From positions 62,001 to 126,000 of the forward strand of contig NZ_RKKU01000008.1 of assembly GCF_003797945.1 (NCBI RefSeq): a stretch of 64,000 nucleotides of DNA, written 5' to 3'. Origin of the DNA: Pseudomonas neustonica. GTDB taxonomy: Bacteria; Pseudomonadota; Gammaproteobacteria; Pseudomonadales; Pseudomonadaceae. A program made the position numbers and the translations under genes. Numbering within the stretch: position 1 is the first letter of the stretch; each line of letters starts with the position of its first letter. Positions 39,637 through 50,290 of the stretch are shown here, piece after piece. The notes below the pieces were generated by a model. The model ran no database searches. It was not told the origin of the DNA and saw only the letters and a list, made by a program, of their open reading frames with translations.

Positions 39637-39999
39637 TTACGCTTCCCGCTCAATCTGACACATCAGCGGGTGTTGGCACTCCTTTGCGTACTCATTCACT
39701 TCAGCCGCCTTGGTCTCGGCGATATCCCGGGTGTAGATACCGCAAACCGCTCTGCCCTCAGTATGCACCTTCAGCATGATCTGCGTAGCACTTTCGCGGT
39801 TGTGCGAGAAAAAACCTTCCAGCACCTCAACCACAAAGTCCATTGGGGTGTAGTCATCGTTCAGCATGACCACTTTATAGCGCGAAGGCGGCTTTAGCTC
39901 GGGCTTGCTGGTCTCGACCGCAAGGCCGTGATCGTCCTCGTGCTCAGGCGCGCCTGAACCTTCGATTAAGGTTAGTTGAAATTTCGTCATTGAAAACAT
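39637..39999 (-). CDS. clpS: ClpS adaptor protein
   Basis: About 120 residues of the ClpS family. The N-degron pocket and ClpA-binding region are recognisable ([24 protein letters not shown], then [26 protein letters not shown]). ClpS brings proteins with bulky N-terminal residues to ClpAP. I favour the ATG at 39999 ([11 protein letters not shown]) by comparison with other Pseudomonas ClpS; an ATG at 40020 would add seven residues and neither has a strong ribosome site. It lies upstream of clpA and divergent from cspD. Confidence 0.94.
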   Translation of the reverse strand: MFSMTKFQLTLIEGSGAPEHEDDHGLAVETSKPELKPPSRYKVVMLNDDYTPMDFVVEVLEGFFSHNRESATQIMLKVHTEGRAVCGIYTRDIAETKAAEVNEYAKECQHPLMCQIEREA

Positions 40000-40219
40000 A
40001 GGTCGCTTGGCTGTTCGCATTGGTAAATAGGCCGCTCATCGCAAAAGTGCGTACTGGCACACAGCTTGTCTGAGGCTGGCTTGACTTACCTCGATTAGGT
40101 GATAAAAAGTGTAATAGTGCTTGACTGATCAGTCACGAATTAAAGTTCCTACCTGTTCTCAGTCTAGGCACCGTAGGACGCACATTCACATGAAGTGACG
40201 GTTATCAGAGGGATGCAGT

Positions 40220-40489
40220 ATGGAGAACGGTAAGGTCAAATGGTTCAACAACGCCAAAGGGTACGGTTTCATTGTAGCCGATGGACGGGAAGAAGACCTT
40301 TTTGCACACTATTCAGCTATCCAGATGGATGGTTACAAAACGTTGAAGGCCGGGCAACCGGTACAATTTGACATCATCCAGGGCCCCAAAGGACTACACG
40401 CGGTCAACATTCAATGTCCAGAGCAACAAGCTAGCAAGAAACAACTGGAAAATGAAGATGTTTCAGCCGAAACAGTGACGAACTACTAG
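40220..40489 (+). CDS. cspD: Cold-shock-domain protein, CspD type
   Basis: An 89-residue protein with a single cold-shock domain (about 1-68): GKVKWFNNAKGYGFIV contains RNP1 (KGYGFI), and DLFAHYSAI contains RNP2. The C-terminal tail of about 20 residues is polar (EQQASKKQLENED), as in CspD proteins, which bind single-stranded nucleic acid and can inhibit replication in stationary phase. AGAGGGA precedes the ATG. The cspD-clpS-clpA neighbourhood is the standard order. Confidence 0.9.
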   Translation: MENGKVKWFNNAKGYGFIVADGREEDLFAHYSAIQMDGYKTLKAGQPVQFDIIQGPKGLHAVNIQCPEQQASKKQLENEDVSAETVTNY

Positions 40490-40511
40490 CGTCCTGACCT
40501 GATTCCAGTGC

Positions 40512-40546
40512 ACAAAACAAAGCCGGCGTTAGCCGGCTTTGTTTTG
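40512..40546. terminator. Bidirectional terminator between cspD and icd
   Basis: ACAAAACAAAGCCGGC and GCCGGCTTTGTTTTG form a long stem around a TTAG-type loop with A and T runs outside. It serves cspD and the converging icd gene. Confidence 0.92.
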
Positions 40547-40604
40547 CTTTCAGCACGGTAAAAGGACGAGCAGGCTCGCCCCTTTCCTCGCTGCGTTACT
40601 GCTT

Positions 40605-41861
40605 TTACATGGACGCGATCAAATCGTCGCCGAACTCGGAGCACTTGCGCAGTTGTGCGCCTTCCATCAGTCGCTCAAAGTCGTAGGTCACTGTCTTGTT
40701 GGCGATAGCGCCTTCAGTGCCCTTGATGATCAGGTCAGCCGCTTCTACCCAGCCCATGTGACGCAGCATCATCTCTGCAGACAGGATCAGTGAACCGGGG
40801 TTTACCTTGTCCTGACCTGCGTACTTGGGTGCCGTACCGTGAGTCGCTTCAAACATGGCGATAGAGTCGGACAGGTTGGCGCCAGGTGCGATGCCAATGC
40901 CGCCTACTTCAGCCGCCAGGGCGTCGGACAGGTAGTCACCGTTGAGGTTCAGGGTGGCGATCACGTCGTACTCGGACGGACGCAACAGAATCTGTTGCAG
41001 CATGGCGTCAGCAATCACGTCCTTGACGACGATATTCTTGCCGGTCTTGGGGTTCTTGAACTGCATCCAGGGACCGCCATCAAGCAGCTCGGCGCCGAAC
41101 TCGTCACGGGCAATTTCATAGCTCCACTCTTTGAAGGCACCTTCGGTGAACTTCATGATGTTGCCTTTGTGCACGATAGTGACAGAGTCACGATCGTTAT
41201 CTACAGCGTACTGCAGAGCCTTGCGTGACAGACGCTTGGTGCCTTCCTCGGAAACCGGCTTGATACCGATACCGCACATGTCGGTAAAACGGATCTTGGT
41301 TGCGCCCATTTCTTCGGTCAGGAACTTGATGACTTTCTCGGCTTCTGGAGTACCAGCCTTGAATTCAACGCCCGCGTAGATATCTTCGGAGTTCTCACGG
41401 AAGATAATCATGTCAACGTCCTGGGGCTTCTTGACCGGGCTAGGTACACCGGTGAACCAGCGAACCGGACGCTGACAAACGTACAGATCCAGCTCTTGAC
41501 GCAGTGCAACGTTCAGCGAACGGATGCCACCACCTACTGGTGTAGTGAGGGGGCCTTTGATCGAGACAACGTAATCCTTAACCGCTTCCAGGGTCTCTTT
41601 TGGCAGCCAGGTATCCTGATCGTAAACCTGGGTGGCTTTCTCGCCAGCAAACACTTCCATCCAGGAAATCTTGCGCTCGCCGCCATAGGCCTTTTCGACT
41701 GCAGCGTCGACGACCTTTATCATTACCGGGGAAATATCAACACCGATGCCATCTCCCTCGATATAAGGAATGACAGGGTTGTTGGGTACATTCAGGGAAA
41801 GGTCGGCATTAACAGTAATTTTGTCGCCGCTTGCCGGCACTTGGATCTTTTGGTATCCCAT
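40605..41861 (-). CDS. icd: NADP-dependent isocitrate dehydrogenase, homodimeric type
   Basis: A 418-residue enzyme that converts isocitrate to 2-oxoglutarate. It carries the active-site Ser region of phosphorylatable ICDs ([26 protein letters not shown], with Ser near 115), the metal-site [14 protein letters not shown] and the typical signature [26 protein letters not shown]. The NADP specificity loop ([21 protein letters not shown]) is present. It starts ATGGGATACC with GGAG upstream. This enzyme competes with AceA (50291-51889) for isocitrate. The monomeric Idh that neighbours icd in P. aeruginosa is absent here. Confidence 0.95.
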   Translation of the reverse strand: MGYQKIQVPASGDKITVNADLSLNVPNNPVIPYIEGDGIGVDISPVMIKVVDAAVEKAYGGERKISWMEVFAGEKATQVYDQDTWLPKETLEAVKDYVVSIKGPLTTPVGGGIRSLNVALRQELDLYVCQRPVRWFTGVPSPVKKPQDVDMIIFRENSEDIYAGVEFKAGTPEAEKVIKFLTEEMGATKIRFTDMCGIGIKPVSEEGTKRLSRKALQYAVDNDRDSVTIVHKGNIMKFTEGAFKEWSYEIARDEFGAELLDGGPWMQFKNPKTGKNIVVKDVIADAMLQQILLRPSEYDVIATLNLNGDYLSDALAAEVGGIGIAPGANLSDSIAMFEATHGTAPKYAGQDKVNPGSLILSAEMMLRHMGWVEAADLIIKGTEGAIANKTVTYDFERLMEGAQLRKCSEFGDDLIASM

Positions 41862-41957
41862 TTTTGACTCCGTGTATGTTGTCGTTGCAACTAGTAGCCT
41901 GCGGGCGGGTAACCCATAGGCACTGAATAAGAATACGGATTTTGAGCTGCCGTATTG

Positions 41958-41974
41958 TTGTAGTTTTCCTACAA
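41958..41974. promoter_or_regulatory. Inverted repeat TTGTAG-N5-CTACAA upstream of icd
   Basis: A perfect 6-bp dyad with a T-rich centre, 97 bp upstream of the icd start. It resembles my memory of the RccR (RpiR family) operator of Pseudomonas, which controls glyoxylate-shunt and gluconeogenesis genes; I cannot verify the consensus here. Confidence 0.5.
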
Positions 41975-42061
41975 AAAGTCACGCATTTTTGTTCAAACCT
42001 ATTGCTGTGGCCCGGATGCTTACGCTCTCAAGTGCCTATTCACAGCAAAAAACGGTAGGTG

Positions 42062-42088
42062 TGTAGTAACACTACAAAGACACTACAC
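42062..42088. promoter_or_regulatory. TGTAGT-N14-ACTACAC motif upstream of icd
   Basis: Half-sites TGTAGT (42062-42067) and ACTACAC (42082-42088), with a further ACTACA between them at 42071. The same arrangement with the same 14-bp gap lies upstream of aceA at 49864-49890. It is about 200 bp upstream of the icd start. Confidence 0.6.
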
Positions 42089-42211
42089 GCCTTCGACTAT
42101 CAGAATCCTAGTCGCTTTTGCTGTCAATGCTAGTCTTGCTTTATCCATTCGCGTGATGGTTCACCCAACAGCGGCTTTGCGCTACCCTATGCCACCGTTG
42201 GAGGGCCCATC

Positions 42212-42646
42212 ATGCGTTTCACTCCCCATCTTACCGTTGCCTGTATCGTTGAAGACAACGGCCGCTTTCTGATCGTAGAAGAGCACCGCGATGGTCGGTT
42301 GGTGCTTAATCAGCCAGCAGGTCATTTGGAGTCAGGAGAAACCCTGCTTCAGGCAGCAGTGAGGGAAACCCGGGAAGAAACCGCCTGGAGCATCGAGCTC
42401 GTTAGCGTGACAGGGCTGTACCTGTTTACCGCAGCCAATGGTACAAGTTACCAACGTACCTGCTTCTTTGCCAGGCCACTAAAGTATGACGCCGATCAGC
42501 CATTGGACGACGGTATTGTAAGAGCGCGCTGGATGACCCTTGAAGAAATCAATCAGGAACGCCATAAACTGCGTAGCCATCTGGTGCTCGATTGCATCCT
42601 CGACTACCTGAACAAACCGCACTACTCACTGGATTTGATTCGTTGA
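42212..42646 (+). CDS. nudJ: Nudix hydrolase, NudJ-like
   Basis: A 144-residue Nudix protein. The Nudix box is [20 protein letters not shown] (G-x5-E-x7-R-E-x2-E-E, about 33-52). NudJ hydrolyses nucleoside and thiamine diphosphates, and its gene lies before mnmA in many gammaproteobacteria, as here (1 bp gap). GGAGG is present nine bases before the ATG. The substrate cannot be told from sequence. Confidence 0.88.
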   Translation: MRFTPHLTVACIVEDNGRFLIVEEHRDGRLVLNQPAGHLESGETLLQAAVRETREETAWSIELVSVTGLYLFTAANGTSYQRTCFFARPLKYDADQPLDDGIVRARWMTLEEINQERHKLRSHLVLDCILDYLNKPHYSLDLIR

Positions 42647-42647
42647 C

Positions 42648-43781
42648 ATGAACACCTATACCGCCAAAGCACCTGATCAAACTCGCGTCATCGTCGGTAT
42701 GTCCGGCGGGGTCGACTCCTCTGTATCTGCGGCGCTGCTGCTGGAGCAGGGCTATCAGATTGAAGGCCTGTTCATGAAGAACTGGGACGAAGACGACGGC
42801 ACAGAATATTGCACCGCCATGGATGATCTGGCTGACGCCCAGGCGGTCAGTGACAAGTTGGGCATCAAGCTGCACACGGCGAACTTTGCTGCTGAATACT
42901 GGGATAATGTGTTCGAACATTTTCTTGAAGAGTACAAGGCGGGACGGACCCCCAATCCGGACATCCTGTGTAATCGCGAAATCAAATTTAAGGCTTTTCT
43001 CGATTACGCCCTCGCCCTCGGCGCCGACCTGATCGCGACCGGCCACTACGTCAGACGCGCCGAACGAAACAATCAAACGCTGTTGCTGCGTGGTCTTGAT
43101 GGCAATAAAGACCAGAGCTATTTCTTGCACGCAGTAGGCGCCGAGCAGATTGCGCGAACACTCTTCCCTGTCGGTGAGCTGCAGAAGCCTGAGGTCCGGC
43201 GTATTGCCGAGAAGTATGAGTTGGCCACCGCGCGCAAGAAGGACTCAACCGGCATCTGCTTTATTGGCGAGCGCCGCTTCAGTGATTTCCTCAAGCAGTA
43301 TCTGCCCGCTCAGCCGGGCGACATTCAGACCACCGAGGGCGAGGTTATTGGTCGCCATCATGGTTTGATGTACCACACCATTGGCCAGCGCCAGGGTTTG
43401 GGAATCGGCGGCTTGCAAGGGGCCAGTGATGAGCCATGGTATGTCTTGAAAAAAGACCTGAGCAATAACGTGCTGGTGGTCGGTCAGGGCAACAATCATC
43501 CCTGGCTGTTTGCAAGCGCCCTCACTTGCTCGACAATTTACTGGGTTAACCCAGAGCCGGCTGCGCGCGGCTCGATTCGGGTCACGGCTAAAGTACGCTA
43601 TCGGCAGCCTGACCAGAACTGCCTGTTGGAGCCAACAGCAGACGGGTACCGTATTGTGTTTGATGAACCGCAACGGGCGGTTACCCCAGGTCAGTCAGTG
43701 GTGCTCTATCAGGGTGACGTTTGCCTTGGCGGCGGCGTTATTGAAACGGCTGAGCCGGCCTTTGACGAGCGTGCAGCATGA
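42648..43781 (+). CDS. mnmA: tRNA-specific 2-thiouridylase MnmA
   Basis: A 377-residue enzyme that makes the 2-thio group of 5-methylaminomethyl-2-thiouridine at the wobble base of Lys, Glu and Gln tRNAs. The PP-loop is GMSGGVDSS (about 18-26); catalytic Cys residues are in [13 protein letters not shown] (near 108) and [11 protein letters not shown] (near 205). It takes sulfur from the TusBCD/TusE relay and uses ATP. It overlaps hflD as ATGA. Confidence 0.96.
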   Translation: MNTYTAKAPDQTRVIVGMSGGVDSSVSAALLLEQGYQIEGLFMKNWDEDDGTEYCTAMDDLADAQAVSDKLGIKLHTANFAAEYWDNVFEHFLEEYKAGRTPNPDILCNREIKFKAFLDYALALGADLIATGHYVRRAERNNQTLLLRGLDGNKDQSYFLHAVGAEQIARTLFPVGELQKPEVRRIAEKYELATARKKDSTGICFIGERRFSDFLKQYLPAQPGDIQTTEGEVIGRHHGLMYHTIGQRQGLGIGGLQGASDEPWYVLKKDLSNNVLVVGQGNNHPWLFASALTCSTIYWVNPEPAARGSIRVTAKVRYRQPDQNCLLEPTADGYRIVFDEPQRAVTPGQSVVLYQGDVCLGGGVIETAEPAFDERAA

Positions 43782-44398
43782 GTAATATCCGTGATCAGGC
43801 CATTGCCTTGGGCGCCATTTTCGAGGCTGCCCTGCAGGTAGATAAGCTGGCGCGCAGCGGTAAATCAGCAGAAGGTCCGACGGCGTGTCTGGCGAGCAGT
43901 ATTCTGATTACCTCGCCCGATGACGTGCTCAGTGTCTATGGCGGCAGCACACACCAGATTCGCAGTGGCTTGCAGGCGCTGGAGGCCATGTTGGAACGCG
44001 ATACAGCTGCCTTGCAGCGTGATGCCTTGCGCTATGTTATGAATCTGCTGACGCTAGAGCGGCAGCTCGCAAAACGCAGCGACATGCTGCAGGTCCTTGG
44101 CCAACGTATCAGCCAGACTGAACATCAAGTCGAGCATTTCGGTATTTTGCATGACAACGTGATGGCCTCGCTTGGCGCCACTTACCAGGACACCCTCAGT
44201 ACGTTACGACTGCGTATTCAGGTACAGGGCGATATGCGCTACCTGCAACAACCCGATACGGCCAATCGCATACGCGCGTTACTGCTTGCCGGTATTCGCG
44301 GCGCAACCTTGTGGCGTCAGGTCTGCGGTCATCGCTGGCAGTTGCTATTTCAGCGAAAGAAGCTTCTGGACGCTACCCGAGCCCTACTGCGTGGTTGA
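43778..44398 (+). CDS. hflD: High frequency lysogenization protein HflD homologue
   Basis: A 206-residue, mostly helical protein of the HflD family, found directly after mnmA in most gammaproteobacteria. Features include [19 protein letters not shown] and the closing [33 protein letters not shown]. In E. coli HflD interacts with lambda CII at the membrane; the normal role is not settled. Start and stop overlap the neighbours, which suggests one operon. Confidence 0.93.
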   Translation: MSNIRDQAIALGAIFEAALQVDKLARSGKSAEGPTACLASSILITSPDDVLSVYGGSTHQIRSGLQALEAMLERDTAALQRDALRYVMNLLTLERQLAKRSDMLQVLGQRISQTEHQVEHFGILHDNVMASLGATYQDTLSTLRLRIQVQGDMRYLQQPDTANRIRALLLAGIRGATLWRQVCGHRWQLLFQRKKLLDATRALLRG

Positions 44399-45269
44399 AC
44401 TCGTCCGTCAGGACAATCCGCGCCAGGGCGCAATGCTACTGGCACTATCAGCGCTCCTGTTTGCGATCATGGGCGTGCTGATTAGAGAGGTGTCGGTCGG
44501 GGTCAATAATGAAACGGTGGTCTTCTTCCGCAACCTGGTAGGCGTGCTGTTCTTCCTGCCAATGATGTTGCTGAAGGGGTTTGCGCCCTTCCGTACCCAG
44601 CGCCTTCGCAATCACTTTCTGCGGACTTTTTATGGTCTAGGAGCAATGTATTGCTTCTTTTACGCAATTGCCCACCTGCCGCTGGCAGACGCCATGGTGT
44701 TCACCTATGCGGCACCGGTATTCACCCCCTTGCTCGCCTGGTGGTGGCTACGCGAGAGCCTTACGCCGCGAATTATCGGCGTAGTGCTGGTCGGTTTTGT
44801 CGGCGTGCTACTGGTGGCCAAGCCCACCGGGTCACTATTTGAACCCAAGGCGTTAGCCGGAGTGGCGGCAAGTCTGCTGGCGGCGGCAGCCTTCGTGTCG
44901 ATTCGAGCGATGAGCAGTAGTGAGCCAGCCAGCCGCATCGTATTCTACTTTGCAACCTTCTCAACGCTGCTTTCTGGCATACCTATGCTGTGGGCCTGGC
45001 AGGTGCTGACCCTGCACCAACTGCTGTTGTTGCTGGCAGTCGGACTGGTTGCGACTACCAGCCAACTGGTGATGTCCAAGGCCTATGCATTGGCGCCGCC
45101 CGGCAAAATAGGGCCGTTGAGCTATCTGGCTATCGTTTTCTCCGGTGGCTTTGCCTGGTTCCTCTGGGGCGAAATGCCCGGGGTGTCGTCATGGGCTGGC
45201 GCAGGGCTTATCTTCGTGGCTAGCCTGCTGAGTATCTCCAGCTCGCCGAAGCAGGCCAAAAGTGCGTGA
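44391..45269 (+). CDS. EamA-family drug/metabolite transporter
   Basis: A 292-residue membrane protein with ten predicted helices and two EamA repeats (about 15-145 and 160-285; motifs FYAIAHLPLADAMVFTYAAPVFTPLLAWWWLRE and YALAPPGKIGPLSYLAIVFSG). Members export amino acids, nucleotides or other metabolites; the substrate is unknown. I chose the GTG at 44391 ([19 protein letters not shown]), which overlaps hflD by 8 bp and keeps the NPxxGA start common in the family; the first ATG, at 44433, would give 278 residues. Confidence 0.85.
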   Translation: MVELVRQDNPRQGAMLLALSALLFAIMGVLIREVSVGVNNETVVFFRNLVGVLFFLPMMLLKGFAPFRTQRLRNHFLRTFYGLGAMYCFFYAIAHLPLADAMVFTYAAPVFTPLLAWWWLRESLTPRIIGVVLVGFVGVLLVAKPTGSLFEPKALAGVAASLLAAAAFVSIRAMSSSEPASRIVFYFATFSTLLSGIPMLWAWQVLTLHQLLLLLAVGLVATTSQLVMSKAYALAPPGKIGPLSYLAIVFSGGFAWFLWGEMPGVSSWAGAGLIFVASLLSISSSPKQAKSA

Positions 45270-45281
45270 ATTGGTGTATGA

Positions 45282-46694
<1,413 letters not shown>

Positions 46695-46795
46695 CTTTTA
46701 ACGCGGACAACTGAGCTCGGATCAGCAAGCAGGCCAACGCAGAAATCAACTGCTAGGCTCTAAGTATCGATCCGTTCTTCAGCATCGCACCACAA

Positions 46796-46818
46796 CGCCC
46801 GGGTCTGCCGGGCGTTTG
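46796..46818 (+). terminator. Terminator after purB
   Basis: CGCCCGG (46796-46802 region) pairs with CCGGGCG around a short GTCTG loop, followed by TTTGCTATTT. It lies about 100 bp after the purB stop and just before the RoxA-like start. Confidence 0.75.
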
Positions 46819-46839
46819 CTATTTCAGGATTGGATACTT

Positions 46840-48012
46840 ATGAGTTCAGAATTTGATGCGTTACTCGGTGATGTTGGTGTGGAACGCTTTCTTCGTGAGT
46901 ACTGGCAGCGCAAGCCACTGCTTATTCGCCAAGCCATTCCAGGCTACAGCAGCCCCATTGAGCCAGACGAGCTAGCCGGCCTGTCGCTGGAGGAAGAAGT
47001 AGAGTCACGTATCGTTATCAAAAACGGCGGCCACCCTTGGGAGCTGCGGCGCGGCCCCTTTGCTGACGATGACTACAAGGCGTTGCCCGAGCAGGACTGG
47101 ACGCTATTGGTACAGGCAGTGGATCAATTTGTACCGGATGTTGCCGAGCTGTTAAAACGCTTCCATTTTCTACCAAGTTGGCGCATTGATGATGTAATGA
47201 TCAGTTATGCCACACCGGGCGGTGGCGTTGGACCACATTTCGACAATTATGATGTGTTTCTGCTGCAGGCTGAGGGCAAGCGGCGTTGGCGTATTGGCCA
47301 ACACTGCAACAGTACCAGCGCGCTTCAGGACAACCCGGACCTGCGTATTTTGCGTGATTTTGAGTGCCAGGACGAATGGGTGCTTGAGCCCGGCGATATG
47401 CTCTATATCCCGCCAGGTTTTGCCCATGATGGTATTGCCGAGACCGACTGCATGACCTATTCCATCGGTTTTCGCGCACCGAGCCATCAGGAAATTCTGG
47501 TGCACTTTACCGACTACCTCGCTAGCGAGCTCAGCGAAGATGCTCGCTACAGTGACGCGGGTCTCAAACAGCCACAAGACCCAGCTGCCATTGATGAAGA
47601 ATCCGTTGATCGTCTGCAACGAAGTATTCTTGAGCTGGTCCAAAACAGGGAAGCGTTGGCGACCTGGTTCGGGCGTCACATGACAGAAACACGCTATCCT
47701 GAACTGGCACAAAGCTATATTGATGATGAAGCAGATCTGCTGGAAGGGCTGAATGCTGGCATCGCCTTGCTGCATAACCCCAGTATTAAACTGGCGTATC
47801 GCGTTGCAGCCGATGGTTCGGTTCAGCTGTTTGCCAGCGGCGAACATTGCACCGTACCGGGTGCCTTGCTGCCGTTAGTACAGCAGATCTGCAATCAGAG
47901 TTATTTGACGCCGCAAGCGCTTGAGCAATGGCATGAAAATGCTGAGGCCATCGAGCTATTGGAGCAACTGCTAGCGAAGGGGTATCTCCTATTGGAGGGG
48001 GATGATGAATGA
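46840..48012 (+). CDS. Cupin-type ribosomal protein oxygenase, RoxA/YcfD-like
   Basis: A 390-residue JmjC/cupin 2-oxoglutarate and Fe(II)-dependent oxygenase. The iron facial triad can be placed in GPHFDNYDVFLLQAEGKRRW (His-x-Asp near 133-135) and IPPGFAHDGIA (distal His near 195). E. coli YcfD hydroxylates Arg of ribosomal protein L16; this homologue has the same length and domain order, with a C-terminal winged-helix part. I chose the ATG at 46840 (MSSEFDALLGDVG), with AGGATTGG upstream. It overlaps the next gene by about ten bases. Confidence 0.88.
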   Translation: MSSEFDALLGDVGVERFLREYWQRKPLLIRQAIPGYSSPIEPDELAGLSLEEEVESRIVIKNGGHPWELRRGPFADDDYKALPEQDWTLLVQAVDQFVPDVAELLKRFHFLPSWRIDDVMISYATPGGGVGPHFDNYDVFLLQAEGKRRWRIGQHCNSTSALQDNPDLRILRDFECQDEWVLEPGDMLYIPPGFAHDGIAETDCMTYSIGFRAPSHQEILVHFTDYLASELSEDARYSDAGLKQPQDPAAIDEESVDRLQRSILELVQNREALATWFGRHMTETRYPELAQSYIDDEADLLEGLNAGIALLHNPSIKLAYRVAADGSVQLFASGEHCTVPGALLPLVQQICNQSYLTPQALEQWHENAEAIELLEQLLAKGYLLLEGDDE

Positions 48013-49021
48013 GATACACATCACTACGGTAGATTGGGTAAATGGTAAAGCGCTCCGCGATATTCGCCAGCAGGTATTTATCGACGAGCAACAAGTGCCG
48101 GCCGACCTGGAGTGGGATACACAGGATGAGAGTGCTACCCATTTCCTGCTCTACTACCAGGCTCAACCTGCTGCGACGGCTCGACTGCTAAGCGACGGCC
48201 ATATTGGTCGCGTTGCTGTATTGGCGCACTATCGCGGTCTGGGCCTGGGCGCCGCTATCATGCGGCATGTGATGGAGTACGCTCAGACTAGCGGAATGCG
48301 CGAATTGATTCTCTCGGCCCAGGTTCACGCCGCTGCGTTTTATCGCAAGCTTGGCTTTGTTTGTTGCTCAGAGGAGTATGAAGACGCGGGGATTGCTCAT
48401 CAGGACATGTGCTGGCAGGCAAGCGATCAGCTGAGCGCTGTGGCCACGGTCGAGCTGGCCGATATCGAGTTTCAATCGCCGGGGCGCTTCGATATCAGCA
48501 ACCCCGAGTTCAATCGCGAGACTGTCCAGCCATTAGCCGAAGGCGACGCCGAGTTGCACTCGGTGAGTGGCGCTATTGCTTGCGAACAGGTTACTACGCT
48601 GGTAGATCAGTGTCGGCGCAGACTGCGAATCTACTCCCCTGAACAGGCCCGCTGGCTGTTCAACCAGCGAGGCTTTATCCAGGCCTGCGAGCGCCTTATA
48701 GCGCGCGATCCAAAAACAAGGATACAGATACTTCTGCAGTATGTGGACAAGGAGTTTCTGCAGGGGCGCACGCTGCTGAGCCTGGTTCATCGCTTTCCAA
48801 GTCTGTGCGAAATTCGCTGCCAACATCCCGACCTGACAAAGAACAAGTATGTGCAGATGACAACGGACTCACAGGGTTTTTTCATGTTGCCTGACTGCCG
48901 TGTGCGAGAAGGCTTTGTGCGTCAGTACACGCCTGATCAGGTCAAGCGTTGGTCCAGCCAGTTCGATGAGCTTTGGGCCAGTAGCCAAAGTGATCCCGCC
49001 ATCCGGAGATTTCTACTATGA
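48002..49021 (+). CDS. GNAT N-acetyltransferase fused to a C-terminal domain
   Basis: A 339-residue protein. Residues about 5-145 are a GNAT domain with the acetyl-CoA loop VLAHYRGLGLGAAIMRHVM and a FYRKLGFV segment; residues about 170-335 form a second domain (TTLVDQCRRRLRIYSPEQARWLFN) seen with such GNATs in Pseudomonas, of unknown function. ATG codons at 48002 and 48005 are both possible; GGAGG ends a few bases before. It overlaps its neighbours on both sides, so it is translated with them. Confidence 0.82.
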   Translation: MMNEIHITTVDWVNGKALRDIRQQVFIDEQQVPADLEWDTQDESATHFLLYYQAQPAATARLLSDGHIGRVAVLAHYRGLGLGAAIMRHVMEYAQTSGMRELILSAQVHAAAFYRKLGFVCCSEEYEDAGIAHQDMCWQASDQLSAVATVELADIEFQSPGRFDISNPEFNRETVQPLAEGDAELHSVSGAIACEQVTTLVDQCRRRLRIYSPEQARWLFNQRGFIQACERLIARDPKTRIQILLQYVDKEFLQGRTLLSLVHRFPSLCEIRCQHPDLTKNKYVQMTTDSQGFFMLPDCRVREGFVRQYTPDQVKRWSSQFDELWASSQSDPAIRRFLL

Positions 49022-49839
49022 AGCCACGTGCGTTTATCAAGCTGATCAGCTGGATGTGCCTGTCTATTGTCGTGCTCTATGCCAACGCCACACCCACCAC
49101 AGAAATCGTCCCGCTATCATACAACATGGCAGAGGATGTCATTCCTGCTCTGCAGCCCATGCTGCGCTCAGATGAGCGCGTTTCTGCGTATGGCAATCAA
49201 CTGCTGATTCGTGCAGAACCTGCGCGGATCGTTGAACTGAAAGTCTTGCTTGAGCAGATTGACCAACAGCCTTCACGTCTGCGTATCAGCGTGTCCAATA
49301 GTGGCAGCAGTAGCGGAGTTGAGCGCGGATATCGTGTCGATGGACGTATAAGCACTGGTCCGGCGGATATCATCATCGGTAATGGCAGCAAGGGTAATCA
49401 AGCCAGAATAATCAACCGCCAGACACGCTCTGCGGATGATGGCGTGAGACAGGTAGTCGCTAGCGAAGGCTATCCCGTACTGATTCAGAGCGGACAGAGC
49501 GTGCCCTTGACCACGCGCACTACCGACGCTTACGGACGGATTGTTGAGCAAACCCAGTACCAGAACGTCACCCAGGGATTTTACGCAACAGTGCGGCTTA
49601 ACGGCGAGATGGCGACCATTACCTTGAGCGCCAATAACGATCGGCTGAACCGCAACCACCAGGGCGTGATTGATGTCCAGCGCGCCGACACGGTGGTTAC
49701 TGCGCGGCTTGGCGAGTGGGTCACCGTCGGCGGGCTGGATGATTCCGATAGCCGCAATGGTGCCGATATAGGCCGCAGTATCTCTACGCAGCGCCAATCC
49801 AGTGGCAGCATTCGCCTTATGGTAGAGCGGCTTAACTAA
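49018..49839 (+). CDS. Exported secretin N-terminal-domain protein
   Basis: A 273-residue protein with a signal peptide (LISWMCLSIVVLYANATPT) and a secretin short domain (about 27-85: IVPLSYNMAEDVIPALQPMLRSDERVSAYGNQLLIRAEPARIVELKVLLEQID), the N1-type fold of secretins. The rest has Ser/Gly/Asn-rich beta sequence but lacks a secretin pore. It shares its operon with the GNAT gene through an ATGA overlap. Function unknown; it may bind a periplasmic partner. Confidence 0.78.
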   Translation: MKPRAFIKLISWMCLSIVVLYANATPTTEIVPLSYNMAEDVIPALQPMLRSDERVSAYGNQLLIRAEPARIVELKVLLEQIDQQPSRLRISVSNSGSSSGVERGYRVDGRISTGPADIIIGNGSKGNQARIINRQTRSADDGVRQVVASEGYPVLIQSGQSVPLTTRTTDAYGRIVEQTQYQNVTQGFYATVRLNGEMATITLSANNDRLNRNHQGVIDVQRADTVVTARLGEWVTVGGLDDSDSRNGADIGRSISTQRQSSGSIRLMVERLN

Positions 49840-50290
49840 GCTGTCTGTCAGTGCCCTCATCTATGTAGTGCGCTAAAAAAAACACTACACCTGATTGACT
49901 TATATGCCTTGAGGTCTCATTATTGCCTCGCTCCCGCTAGCCAGAGGCCTCAGATAGGTCTCCGAGTCGAAGCCAAAACCAACGGCCCGACACGTGTCTT
50001 TACCGCTCACAAAGCTGTTTGACGAGGTGGCGACTGGAACGAAAGTTGTCCTGAGGGACGGGGAAGCGATTTAACGTAGGTAATGGTGTTCAGCAGCTTA
50101 AGTCCGCGATAACGGAGACGTTGTCTTTTTGGTGACTTATTGCCTGAAGTACCTTGCCACACCCCCCCTCCTCTAGCATTTCGCCAGTCTCCTCCTTTTT
50201 TAGTCAAACGTTGTTTAAGTGGTTTTGCGGCCAGCGGAGCATGGGTCGACAAATCGTGCTGAACCTAACGCAAACTTTGAAGGATGGACC
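49840..50290. promoter_or_regulatory. Long leader region upstream of aceA
   Basis: No gene. It has the TGTAGT-N14-ACTACAC motif at 49864-49890, then about 400 bp of unassigned sequence and a C/T-rich stretch (50160-50200). GAAGGATGG lies just before the aceA start. The length suggests a long 5' UTR or several promoters. Confidence 0.6.
49864..49890. promoter_or_regulatory. TGTAGT-N14-ACTACAC motif upstream of aceA
   Basis: TGTAGT (49864-49869) and ACTACAC (49884-49890) with a 14-bp A-rich gap. The same motif and spacing lie upstream of icd. It is about 400 bp before the aceA start. Confidence 0.6.

Larger units (their letters stand above)
41862..42211. promoter_or_regulatory. Control region between icd and nudJ
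   Basis: No gene. It holds the icd promoter region with two inverted repeats, TTGTAG-N5-CTACAA (41958-41974) and TGTAGT-N14-ACTACAC (42062-42088), listed separately. GGAGG sits just before the nudJ start. Confidence 0.7.
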
